Positions 1 to 5,003 of a DNA stretch of 5,003 nt are shown in pieces. Made by a program: the position numbers and the translations under genes. The stretch is taken from positions 1 to 5,003 of the forward strand of contig JAFGDC010000307.1 in assembly GCA_016932295.1 (NCBI GenBank). Direction: 5' to 3'. Position 1 is the first letter of the stretch. Each line of letters starts with the position of its first letter. The stretch is from a candidate division CSSED10-310 bacterium. Lineage in GTDB: Bacteria; CSSED10-310; JAFGDC01. The notes beneath the pieces are model-generated. The model made no database searches. It had not been told where the DNA came from and saw nothing but the letters and a program-made list of their open reading frames with translations.

Positions 1-830
1 ACCATTACCCGCTCTGAATGCCAGGTCCAGTCGACCAGGCGCCCCTCGATCCGGTCCAGGGCCGCGCCGGGCGGAAAAGGATACACCGGCCGCGCTTTCG
101 CCCTGATGGAATGCGGCAGCGGATCACCGTAATACATCCATGCGAACCCCGCCCACAACAGCCATGGCAGCACCGCGGCGGCCACCGCCACCACCGTTCG
201 CCGCCAATGTTCCGTCCGCCGCTCCGAGTCCGTAACCCCGGCCACTGCCGCTGCCAGGATGAGCGGCACCAACAGCACACCCTCGGGTCTCGCCAGCGCG
301 GTGAAACCAGCCGCCACGCCGGCCGCCTCCAGACGGTCTCCGGCGATGAAATACAAGGCCAGCAGCCATAACCCGGAAAACAAGAACGATTCCATTCCCC
401 CGGTGGACAACGGCAACAATGTCTTGTTCACCAGCAGCAGCGCCGTGGCCGCACCAGCCGGCACCATCGCTCCGGTCAGCCGCCGGACCAGCAGAAAAGC
501 CGCCAGGCCGCTCAGGATAAACCAGGCGGCGTTCCCGATGACACTCACGGCAACTGTGGAAAAAGGCAATATCGACCGCAGGCACAACAACCAGGCCAGA
601 TACAGGGGCGTGGAAACGCCCAATACCCGTTCCCCCGGGTTGTACACCAGCCCCTTGCCGCTCAGTGCGTTGTCCACGTAACGGTAGGTGATGAAGGCAT
701 CGTCGAACGGCGGCGGCTGTCCTCTCACATGCGCCAGGATGCTGAAAGCCGCCGCCATGAGTATCACCGTGCTGGTGATCACGGTTGCTACAGGTGAAAC
801 AATTCCGCTCTTACGGCGTATCCGTAAAAT
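1..830 (-). CDS. GT-C type membrane glycosyltransferase (ArnT/AftB-like), C-terminus off the left edge
   Basis: Probable polyprenyl-phosphate-sugar-dependent glycosyltransferase of the inner membrane, moving a sugar to an envelope lipid, glycan or protein on the periplasmic side. About 276 codons are visible, read leftwards. Numbering from the ATT at 830-828, a basic N-terminus (RIRRK, residues 3-7) precedes a first membrane helix at about 13-33. Then come DDAFITYRYVDN (43-54), with the acidic pair typical of the first periplasmic loop and catalytic site of GT-C enzymes, and GLVYNPGERVLGVSTPLY (60-77). Further family-like motifs are GGMES (144-148), ARPEG (180-184) and YYGDPLP (233-239). Hydrophobic helices lie near 74-90, 96-115, 122-140, 149-164, 185-198 and 212-232. 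Family members usually exceed 450 residues, so roughly half is missing. Alternative starts are TTG at 857-855, GTG at 782-780 and ATG at 758-756; the ATG would cut into helix 1, and all three lack a good ribosome-binding site. The substrate cannot be told. The superfamily call is firm and the start is uncertain. Confidence 0.85.
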   Translation of the reverse strand, partial: MLRIRRKSGIVSPVATVITSTVILMAAAFSILAHVRGQPPPFDDAFITYRYVDNALSGKGLVYNPGERVLGVSTPLYLAWLLCLRSILPFSTVAVSVIGNAAWFILSGLAAFLLVRRLTGAMVPAGAATALLLVNKTLLPLSTGGMESFLFSGLWLLALYFIAGDRLEAAGVAAGFTALARPEGVLLVPLILAAAVAGVTDSERRTEHWRRTVVAVAAAVLPWLLWAGFAWMYYGDPLPHSIRAKARPVYPFPPGAALDRIEGRLVDWTWHSERVM

Positions 831-832
831 AA

Positions 833-842
833 CCTTCCTCCC
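833..842 (-). promoter_or_regulatory. Strong Shine-Dalgarno preceding an ATT codon
   Basis: Read on the minus strand, GGGAGGAAGG contains a full GGAGG core (841-837). It sits six bases before the ATT at 830-828, which opens the basic stretch and first helix of the membrane glycosyltransferase. None of the in-frame ATG, GTG or TTG codons nearby has a comparable site at proper spacing. This site decides the start call above. Confidence 0.5.
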
Positions 843-864
843 GTCAAGAATATCCAATACAGGC

Positions 865-893
865 AGTATACCCGGCAGCGGGTCATTGATAAA
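865..893 (-). promoter_or_regulatory. Candidate promoter for the glycosyltransferase gene
   Basis: On the minus strand TATACT (870-865) is a good -10 hexamer. At a 17-base spacer the -35 position holds TTTATC (893-888), which matches the consensus at only three of six bases. Initiation about seven bases downstream would give a leader of roughly 28 bases, just enough to carry the Shine-Dalgarno at 842-833. The geometry is good, but the -35 is weak and promoter consensus in this lineage is unknown. Confidence 0.35.
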
Positions 894-1101
894 AGCTTGT
901 AGTCGCTGCGGATTGAAAATGTAACGGCCGCCGCCGGCTTCGACAGGCGACCGTAGCGTATTGTGTTACTTCGATCGAGCCCCGGTCGTTCTCCATAAAA
1001 TGAGGAGGGAGAATCATTCGTCCTCATTGCGGCGATCATCCCCACGGCGCGGGGGCGGGCGATCCGATCCTGGCATAGGTGCTTCCCTCGGTGTCGCGAA
1101 C

Positions 1102-1119
1102 TGGTATACTGGGTATATT
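1102..1119 (+). promoter_or_regulatory. Candidate extended -10 promoter element(s)
   Basis: TGGTATACT (1102-1110) matches an extended -10 (TG, one base, then TATACT), which can work with a poor -35. No good -35 is visible about 17 bases upstream (CTTCCC). A second -10-like hexamer, TATATT (1114-1119), follows immediately. Use of either would give a leader of about 150-165 bases before the ATG at 1280. Confidence 0.3.
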
Positions 1120-1211
1120 CGGTCGCGCTGAAACGATCGATTCAAACGTCGGAAGAATCAGGTTCTCCGAAGCGCCCGGGCGGAGCGGGGAACCAATGGA
1201 GCGATTTTCCG

Positions 1212-1239
1212 GTCGCCGCGCCGTCCTGGTGGCGGCGAC
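1212..1239 (+). other. GC-rich hairpin in the leader of the small membrane-protein gene
   Basis: GTCGCCGC (1212-1219) and GCGGCGAC (1232-1239) form a perfect eight-base stem around a 12-base loop; the loop's CC/GG could extend it past mismatches. It lies 40 bases before the ATG at 1280. No T-run follows, so it is not a standard intrinsic terminator. It could affect translation or mRNA stability, or be chance in GC-rich DNA. Confidence 0.3.
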
Positions 1240-1279
1240 AACAGATCGTTCTGCGAATAGGCCGGGAAGGAGGAGGAAC

Positions 1280-1786
1280 ATGTCGTCGCGTGGTTTCTGG
1301 GCAACCGTGTTGATCTGTGCGGTGCTGGTATTCGTCGGTTGGAACCTTGTGATGCTGGAGAACCAGGCGGACCGCTTCATGGCGCGCGTCAAGAACGAGG
1401 TGCTGAACACCTTCGACCCGGTCATGGGTCCGGACAGTATGCAGGGCCCCGTCATGGAGATCGCCAGGCAGATGGGTATCGATCTGGATGAGAGGGACAT
1501 AGCCTGCGCCTACGGTAATCCGGACGAAATCAGCCGGTCCTCCGCCATCACCGCTATGGGCATGGAATCAATGGGTGACCTGGTGGTGGTCGAGGTCAGT
1601 TTTAGCTTGAAGCGCTCTTTCCTGAGTCGGAACTTCAAGCGGCGCGTCGACCGCCCCATGGAGGATCCGACGCGTGGTACCGGCGTCAATCCCGGTTTCC
1701 CAGTGGGAGTCGACCTGCCGGTGCCGGCGCGCGGTGTGCAGTCCTATCGGGACAGCGTCAAGAAAGCGGCCGGCGGCGGCTACTAG
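1280..1786 (+). CDS. Small single-pass membrane protein of unknown function (168 aa)
   Basis: I do not recognise this family. The start is set by an excellent ribosome-binding site (AAGGAGGAGGA, 1268-1278) just before the ATG at 1280. An upstream in-frame ATG at 1079 would add 67 low-quality residues with no such site. A single hydrophobic helix at residues 6-26 follows a short basic N-terminus (SSRG), giving a signal-anchor with the C-terminus probably in the periplasm. A charged, helix-prone stretch (27-45) follows, then a compact region with MGIDLDERDI (65-74) and a beta-like segment DLVVVEVSFSLKRSFL (100-115). The C-terminal 45 or so residues are rich in Pro, Gly and Arg and probably disordered. 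This helix-then-small-domain layout loosely recalls DUF4845 or pseudopilin-like proteins, but I see no diagnostic motif. The next gene starts 57 bases on in the same direction, suggesting one transcript. Confidence 0.8.
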   Translation: MSSRGFWATVLICAVLVFVGWNLVMLENQADRFMARVKNEVLNTFDPVMGPDSMQGPVMEIARQMGIDLDERDIACAYGNPDEISRSSAITAMGMESMGDLVVVEVSFSLKRSFLSRNFKRRVDRPMEDPTRGTGVNPGFPVGVDLPVPARGVQSYRDSVKKAAGGGY

Positions 1787-1843
1787 AGGATTCGGTGGTG
1801 GTCCGCGGCGCCATGGGCGCGGCAACGGGAAAGGGAGCATGGC

Positions 1844-2308
1844 ATGGTTGACGTATTGACGGGACCTTGGTGCAACGAGGACGACTGCTTCGACCTGCGT
1901 ACTATCAGCCGGCACAAGGATCAGCTCGAGCCGGCCGCCATGATCGACAGGCTGGTCCGCGCCAACCGCTCGCTGAACAAGCTGCTGGCCGCCTGGGGGC
2001 AGCACAAGATCGGGCAGAGTCATGACCTGTACGTGCACAACCTGCCTGCCGCCACCATGACCCCCGCGGCCCGGGCCCTCTTTCTCCATGTCTACCTGGA
2101 TATCCTGCATCCCGCCGTCCTGTTGGGTGACAGCGCGCCGAGTCTGAACCTGCATGATCGTGACCGGGCGCTGGTGGAGACCATCCTGGCTGAACTGGTC
2201 AAGTTTCAGCTCATCGACTATCTTGACGGCGGCACGGCCTTCTTCGTCAAGGATTTCATGGTTGGCGGCGCGCTGGTCAGGGTGGGGATCAACTACCTGA
2301 CCGAGTAA
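1844..2308 (+). CDS. Soluble protein of unknown function (154 aa)
   Basis: Unrecognised. The ATG at 1844 follows GGGAG (1833-1837) at a six-base spacing. An ATG at 1839 is out of frame and too close to that site. There is no signal peptide or membrane helix, so a cytoplasmic location is inferred. The sequence looks mostly alpha-helical: helix-prone stretches at about 30-55, 73-93 (rich in Leu and His, around LFLHVYLDILHP) and 103-127 (HDRDRALVETILAELVKFQL), ending in a short beta-prone tail with paired glycines (TAFFVKDFMVGGALVRVGI, 131-149). Two cysteines (10 and 15) lie in an acidic N-terminal segment, spaced CX4C, with no partner pair that would make an obvious metal site. It is probably co-transcribed with the membrane-protein gene 57 bases upstream and may act with it at the membrane. 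Coding quality and start are good; function is unknown. Confidence 0.8.
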   Translation: MVDVLTGPWCNEDDCFDLRTISRHKDQLEPAAMIDRLVRANRSLNKLLAAWGQHKIGQSHDLYVHNLPAATMTPAARALFLHVYLDILHPAVLLGDSAPSLNLHDRDRALVETILAELVKFQLIDYLDGGTAFFVKDFMVGGALVRVGINYLTE

Positions 2309-2339
2309 CGGGCTCCCAGCGCTTATACCCGTATCGTCC

Positions 2340-2365
2340 CCGGCCTTCGCCCCGGTTTTGTTATT
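2340..2365 (+). terminator. Weak intrinsic-terminator-like element after the two-gene unit
   Basis: CCGG (2340-2343) can pair with CCGG (2352-2355) around an eight-base loop, followed directly by TTTTGTTATT (2356-2365). It starts 31 bases past the stop codon of the plus-strand gene. The T-rich tail is right but the stem is only four base pairs, so this is a tentative call. Confidence 0.3.
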
Positions 2366-2540
2366 CCCGGCGGCTCCCGATTCTGTCCCACTCCGCTTCC
2401 TTCCTGCACGTAAAAGGATACCGCACTTACCGGTAACTCTGCCCATCTGTTTCGCCAACTCGTTCCGAAGTATGGTCCGTTTGATCCGACCAGAGCATCG
2501 CGGCGGCCGTTCGACAAAGAGCCCGGTTCCCCATGTACAG

Positions 2541-2576
2541 CAGCGGCCCCTCCCGCCGGAGCGGAAGGGGCCGCTG
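2541..2576. terminator. Strong GC-rich hairpin between convergent genes
   Basis: CAGCGGCCCCT (2541-2551) is a perfect 11-base inverted repeat of AGGGGCCGCTG (2566-2576). Past a single mismatch (C2552/A2565), CCGC (2553-2556) pairs with GCGG (2561-2564) around a CGGA loop, giving about 15 pairs in all. It begins 21 bases beyond the TAA of the minus-strand surface-protein gene, where a transcription terminator or 3'-end stabiliser belongs. No T-run follows in either direction, so it is either a U-less terminator of a GC-rich genome or an RNA-stabilising stem-loop. It could serve converging transcripts from both sides. Confidence 0.6.
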
Positions 2577-2597
2577 GTTAATGGTGGTTAGTCGGGC

Positions 2598-5003
2598 TTA
2601 GCGCCGCTTGATGATGCGGAACGACAGCAGGCCGGAGAGGAGCACGAGGAGGATGGCGGCGCCCATGGGTCCGGTGGCGGGCACCGGTGCGGGCGTCGGT
2701 ACTTCAGTCGGCGTGGGGGTGTAGGGGATTTCGGTGGGAGAAGGTTCCGGAGTGGGTGTCGGCGGCACGCAGTTTTCCTCGCCGGGGCTCCTGGGATGCC
2801 ATTCGTAGTCGGTGGCGTCGTCGCCGGTGTCGTCGCCGTCGGGGCAAAGCTGGTAGGTGTTGACATCTTCACCCGTCATGTCAGCCATCGGAGTGCCCTG
2901 GCCGTGGTTGCGATACGTTTCCGGGAAGACACCCCAGCCGGCACCGTCGTATGGCCGGCAGTAAGGATCCTGCAGTTCGACGCTGTCCTGGCCGTTCTCG
3001 AGATCGAATGTCGCGACTTCGTAGTCCAGGTTGTCTACCAGGGTCTGGCCGATAACGAAGTAGCCGTCCAGCGGGATGGTGCTCAGGGCGGGGATGGTGT
3101 ACTGACCGTTGTTCGTACCGGACAGGGCGCCGGTGGAGCCGTTCCAGGAGCAGATCCTCCAGCCGCTGATGTCCAGGCCGCCGCCGGCGTAATACAGCTC
3201 GACGAACTGCAGATCGTCCGTGCTCGCGTCATCGTAACAGAACTCGTTGATGACCGGCGCGTCGAACAGCGCGCGGGGGCGTTGAATCGCGAAGGCATCG
3301 ACGCTGATGTACCAGCCGTTGGCCGGGATGGTGCCGTGCAGGGCGATCTTGACATCGCCGTAGCCGGGGCCGGAGTAGGAGGCCAGATCGACTTCGTAGT
3401 AGGCGTTGTAGGCATAGGAAGTGGCTGCGACGGGGATGGGGGTGCCGACCGCGGTCCAGGCGCCGCCGTTGACGGACACTTCGACCTGCATGGCATCGGC
3501 GGTGACGTAGCCGAGGTGATAGAACCAGAAGGACAGGACCCAGTCGCTCTGGGTACTCAGATCGAAGGTGCGGGAGATCAGCCGCGCTTCGACCGGCAGT
3601 GAATAGTTATAACTCAGTCTCGCCTGGCTGGTGCCCTCGACCTCGTAGGATGTCGTGGCGGCCCAGTCGTTGGGACCGGCGATCACTTCGGTGGTCCAGA
3701 AGGACGGTGGCATGCCCGATTCGAATCCCTCGAAGTAAGGCGGTTCGATGGGCATCGGCGTGGGGGTGGGGGAGGGGAGGGGAGACGGTGTGGCGCATGG
3801 GGGCGAATTGCACGTCACTTCCAGAGTGTAGACATCAGCCGCAGTGCCGTAACCGTCAACGAAGATGTAATAGAAACCCTCGGCGGGAACGGTGACCGTG
3901 GCTGTAGTGTTACCCACGGCGCAGATGGTGTAGCTGCTGCTCGGGGGGCAGACATCCATGATTGCCACGTCCAGGTCGGCGGTCATGCCGCTGATGGTGG
4001 CGGTGAGGTCGCCGGGGCACGCCTCGACGATGTACACCACGTCCGGACCGCCTTCGTTCCAGGTACTGCAGTAGTAGCTGGAATAATCATTGACGTAGGT
4101 GGTGGTGTCGCCGGTGACGATGTCGCCGCAGTTGATGGGGATGGGATTGGAGCAGTCCTCGCCGGGACCGGGGGTGGGGCTTGGCGCCGGGCTGGCGTAC
4201 GGTGTCGGCGTGGCAAGACATTCATCGATGTCCAGTGTGAAGTTGCCGCATGTGTTACTGTAGTTGCTGTACCCGTCAACGATGAGGTGATAAATGCCGG
4301 CGGGGAGGGTGATATCGAAGACATAGGGTTCGGGATCATCCTGCACGTAGTAGCAGGTGCCGAGACCGTCGCAGGTGTCGACGAGATAGAGAGCGGAATC
4401 GAAGTCGGTCGAATCGACGTTGATGGTGACGCAGGTATCGGCGGCCACGATCAATTCATACACCACGTCGTCGCTGGCGCCGCCGTAGGTGCTGGCGCAG
4501 CCGAGCAGGCTGGAATAGTAGAAATTGTTGTAGAGACAGGTATTGTTGGCGGTGGAGTAGGGCAGGGCGGCGGGAACGGCCACGGGGATTGCATCGCCAC
4601 AGTAGTCACCTTCAAGCATTGGCTCGCAGCAGATCTCCAGGACATAAGGGCCATAGCCGAAGTAATTGGTGGTGATGCCTACGTAATAGATTCCCGGAGC
4701 CAGCAGTGCGCCCACCATGGAATCATAATTCATGGGATTGCGGCAGGGCGAGATGCAGTCGCCGTAGTTGTCCTCGTTGGAGGTGATGATCGTGCAGGTA
4801 GCATCGTACAGACCCACCCAGGGGTCGGTGCCCATGCCGTACGGCCATTCGCAGGTGGAATCGTTGCCGAAGACCGAGGCGTAGACGATCAGCGGATCGG
4901 GACCGGGCACGATCAGTTGGTAGTAATCGTAGGTATCCACCGGATCAATTGTGCCGCAGCGCAGCTCGTTGCAGGTGATGATGTTGCCCTCCAGGTCCGC
5001 CAG
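2598..5003 (-). CDS. Modular cysteine-rich surface protein with PPC-like repeats, lamin-tail domain and C-terminal sorting signal; N-terminus off the right edge
   Basis: Likely a secreted, cell-surface-anchored structural or adhesive protein; no catalytic motif is seen. The frame is open to the right edge (801 visible residues, numbered from 5003). The residues before the GTG at 4940 (CGTIDPVDTYDYY) already belong to the first module, so that GTG is not the start. Order: PPC-like modules at about 1-128, 132-263 and 282-399; a Pro/Ser/Thr linker at about 264-281 and a second at 402-420; a jelly-roll domain starting YFEGFESGMPPSFW (423-436) to about 576; a lamin-tail domain at about 581-682, with VINEF and QFVELYYAGGGLDISGW, plus an Asp-rich extension to about 741; a Pro/Thr linker (745-773); and a tail VPATGPMG, hydrophobic helix, RIIKRR (774-801). 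Each PPC-like module has eight cysteines and the jelly-roll has none, suggesting disulfide-stabilised extracellular modules. A strong hairpin lies 21 bases after the stop. The surface location is inferred; ligand and partners are unknown. Confidence 0.88.
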   Translation of the reverse strand: MADLEGNIITCNELRCGTIDPVDTYDYYQLIVPGPDPLIVYASVFGNDSTCEWPYGMGTDPWVGLYDATCTIITSNEDNYGDCISPCRNPMNYDSMVGALLAPGIYYVGITTNYFGYGPYVLEICCEPMLEGDYCGDAIPVAVPAALPYSTANNTCLYNNFYYSSLLGCASTYGGASDDVVYELIVAADTCVTINVDSTDFDSALYLVDTCDGLGTCYYVQDDPEPYVFDITLPAGIYHLIVDGYSNYSNTCGNFTLDIDECLATPTPYASPAPSPTPGPGEDCSNPIPINCGDIVTGDTTTYVNDYSSYYCSTWNEGGPDVVYIVEACPGDLTATISGMTADLDVAIMDVCPPSSSYTICAVGNTTATVTVPAEGFYYIFVDGYGTAADVYTLEVTCNSPPCATPSPLPSPTPTPMPIEPPYFEGFESGMPPSFWTTEVIAGPNDWAATTSYEVEGTSQARLSYNYSLPVEARLISRTFDLSTQSDWVLSFWFYHLGYVTADAMQVEVSVNGGAWTAVGTPIPVAATSYAYNAYYEVDLASYSGPGYGDVKIALHGTIPANGWYISVDAFAIQRPRALFDAPVINEFCYDDASTDDLQFVELYYAGGGLDISGWRICSWNGSTGALSGTNNGQYTIPALSTIPLDGYFVIGQTLVDNLDYEVATFDLENGQDSVELQDPYCRPYDGAGWGVFPETYRNHGQGTPMADMTGEDVNTYQLCPDGDDTGDDATDYEWHPRSPGEENCVPPTPTPEPSPTEIPYTPTPTEVPTPAPVPATGPMGAAILLVLLSGLLSFRIIKRR
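2601..2684 (-). other. C-terminal sorting/anchor signal (VPATGP type)
   Basis: The last 28 residues have three parts: a short motif VPATGPMG, a hydrophobic helix (AAILLVLLSGLLSF) and a basic end (RIIKRR). This is the layout used by LPXTG, PEP-CTERM and IPTL-CTERM sorting signals. The motif itself fits none of these exactly: the PATG part resembles LPATG, while the following PMG resembles the IPTL-type. It either is processed by a sortase- or exosortase-like enzyme encoded elsewhere, or simply anchors the protein in a membrane. Confidence 0.65.
2685..2771 (-). repeat. Pro/Thr/Ser/Glu-rich linker, low complexity
   Basis: Encodes repeated PTPTPEPSPTE-like units before the C-terminal signal. Two shorter linkers of the same kind lie between modules 2 and 3 (about 4161-4214) and between module 3 and the jelly-roll domain (about 3738-3800). 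Such linkers are extended spacers, often O-glycosylated, that hold surface domains away from the cell. Confidence 0.75.
2961..3263 (-). other. Lamin-tail (LTD) domain
   Basis: The pattern VINEFCYDD, QFVELYYAGGGLDISGWRI, then IPLDGYFVIGQ and DSVELQDPY is the standard lamin-tail Ig-like fold found in secreted bacterial proteins. In bacteria it is typically a non-catalytic surface module. An Asp/Gly-rich extension (to about 2781) follows and might bind metal; that part is speculative. Confidence 0.75.
3276..3740 (-). other. Cysteine-free jelly-roll (MAM/CBM-like) domain
   Basis: Begins with YFEGFESGMPPSFWTT, a classic opening of jelly-roll domains in secreted bacterial proteins. It continues through beta-strands such as DWVLSFWFYHLGY, QVEVSVNGGAW and GWYISVDAFAIQ. 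Such domains often bind carbohydrate or protein ligands, but the ligand here is unknown. The lack of cysteine contrasts sharply with the modules on either side. Confidence 0.6.
3807..4160 (-). other. PPC-like module 3 of the surface protein
   Basis: Runs from EDCSNPIPINCGD to about EVTCNS. Its strands PDVVYIVEACPGD, LDVAIMDVC and AEGFYYIFVDGYG match those of module 2. Seven cysteines fall inside and an eighth (3797-3795) lies just after, at the start of the following Pro/Ser/Thr linker. Confidence 0.65.
4215..4610 (-). other. PPC-like module 2 of the surface protein
   Basis: Runs from GDYCGDAIPV to DIDEC. Key strands are DDVVYELIV, FDSALYLVDTCDGLGTC, and LPAGIYHLIVDGY. Compared with module 3, six of its eight cysteines align roughly in position, and the DVVY and IVDGY strands are shared. 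This supports internal duplication, though the sequences are well diverged. Confidence 0.65.
4620..5003 (-). other. PPC-like module 1 of the surface protein (partial)
   Basis: The visible part starts around LADLEGNIITC and ends at LEICCEP. Family-like landmarks are CGTIDPVDTYDYYQL near the N-terminal side, DPWVGLYDATC in the middle, and LLAPGIYYVGIT before the final strand. This is the usual bacterial pre-peptidase C-terminal-like beta-sandwich pattern: a feature of the molecule, a 'DxY' strand, then 'L.aG.Yyv.i'. Cysteines lie at visible residues 11, 16, 51, 70, 83, 87, 125 and 126. Confidence 0.6.

Larger units (their letters stand above)
831..1279. other. 449-base intergenic region between divergent genes
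   Basis: No convincing protein lies here on either strand. Short open frames exist, including an upstream extension of the next gene beginning with ATG at 1079, but they lack ribosome-binding sites and the translations do not look like folded proteins. The minus-strand glycosyltransferase frame stays open only as far as a TAA at about 966-964. The interval holds one candidate -10 element for each flanking gene and a hairpin close to the plus-strand start. Confidence 0.6.
2309..2597. other. 289-base intergenic region between convergent genes
   Basis: No supported gene on either strand. It contains the weak T-tailed element near the plus-strand gene and the long hairpin near the minus-strand gene. 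Between them (about 2366-2540) I see nothing definable. The open frames here have proline/arginine-rich translations typical of non-coding GC-rich DNA. Confidence 0.6.

Noticed and set aside
18..681. Plus-strand open frames at 18-371 and 259-681, and minus-strand ones at 5-280 and 124-585
   Set aside because: All lie over the glycosyltransferase frame, which has multiple membrane helices and family motifs throughout; these are shadows.
1079..1279. Upstream extension of the small membrane protein from the ATG at 1079
   Set aside because: The 67 extra residues lack protein-like character, would bury the signal-anchor helix, and overlap a candidate promoter. The ATG at 1280 has a far better ribosome-binding site.
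1568..2458. A 296-codon minus-strand open frame across the two small genes
   Set aside because: It overlaps two genes with strong ribosome-binding sites, its translation has no domain signature, and it is best explained as an antisense shadow.
2685..2771. Repetitive sequence as a possible CRISPR or DNA repeat array
   Set aside because: The repetition follows from Pro-Thr codons in a low-complexity linker; there are no regularly spaced identical repeats with unique spacers.
2796..3602. A 268-codon plus-strand open frame opposite the surface-protein gene
   Set aside because: Its translation is a Val/Ala/Gly/Asp-rich string without recognisable motifs, with no ribosome-binding site, and it lies antisense to clearly coding domains. 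It is a by-product of GC-rich codon use on the other strand.
4938..4940. GTG at 4940-4938 as the start of the surface protein
   Set aside because: The same frame remains open to 5003 and encodes residues that clearly belong to the first PPC-like module, so the gene begins beyond the right edge.

Overview
The window looks like chromosomal DNA from a GC-rich, Gram-negative-type, probably uncultivated bacterium. The evidence for this is one very characteristic gene: a cysteine-rich surface protein with Pro/Thr/Ser-rich linkers, a lamin-tail domain and a C-terminal 'VPATGP + hydrophobic stretch + RIIKRR' tail. That architecture is common in metagenome-derived candidate phyla and unusual in well-studied bacteria. 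The phylum assignment is inference; no rRNA, tRNA or taxonomic marker gene is present.

Layout, left to right. (1) Positions 1 to about 830, minus strand: the N-terminal 276 or so codons of a polytopic membrane glycosyltransferase of the GT-C type (ArnT/AftB-like). It runs off the left edge. No ATG fits its start; the best ribosome-binding site points to an ATT codon. (2) Positions 831-1279: a 449-base non-coding interval between divergent genes, with a candidate -10 element facing each way and a leader hairpin. (3) Positions 1280-1786 and 1844-2308, plus strand: two short genes 57 bases apart, probably one transcript. One encodes a single-pass membrane protein and the other a soluble protein; neither is recognisable to me. 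(4) Positions 2309-2597: a 289-base gap between convergent genes, with a weak terminator-like element and a strong GC-rich hairpin. (5) Positions 2598-5003, minus strand: at least 801 residues of a secreted or surface-anchored modular protein. It has three cysteine-rich PPC-like beta-sandwich modules, a cysteine-free jelly-roll domain, a lamin-tail domain, a Pro/Thr linker and a C-terminal sorting-type signal. It runs off the right edge, so its signal peptide is not visible.

The products share an envelope theme: a membrane glycosyltransferase, a membrane-anchored small protein and a cell-surface protein. The gene orientations (divergent, then convergent) give no evidence that they form one pathway. 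No CRISPR array, insertion sequence, RNA gene, toxin-antitoxin pair or obvious defence system was seen.
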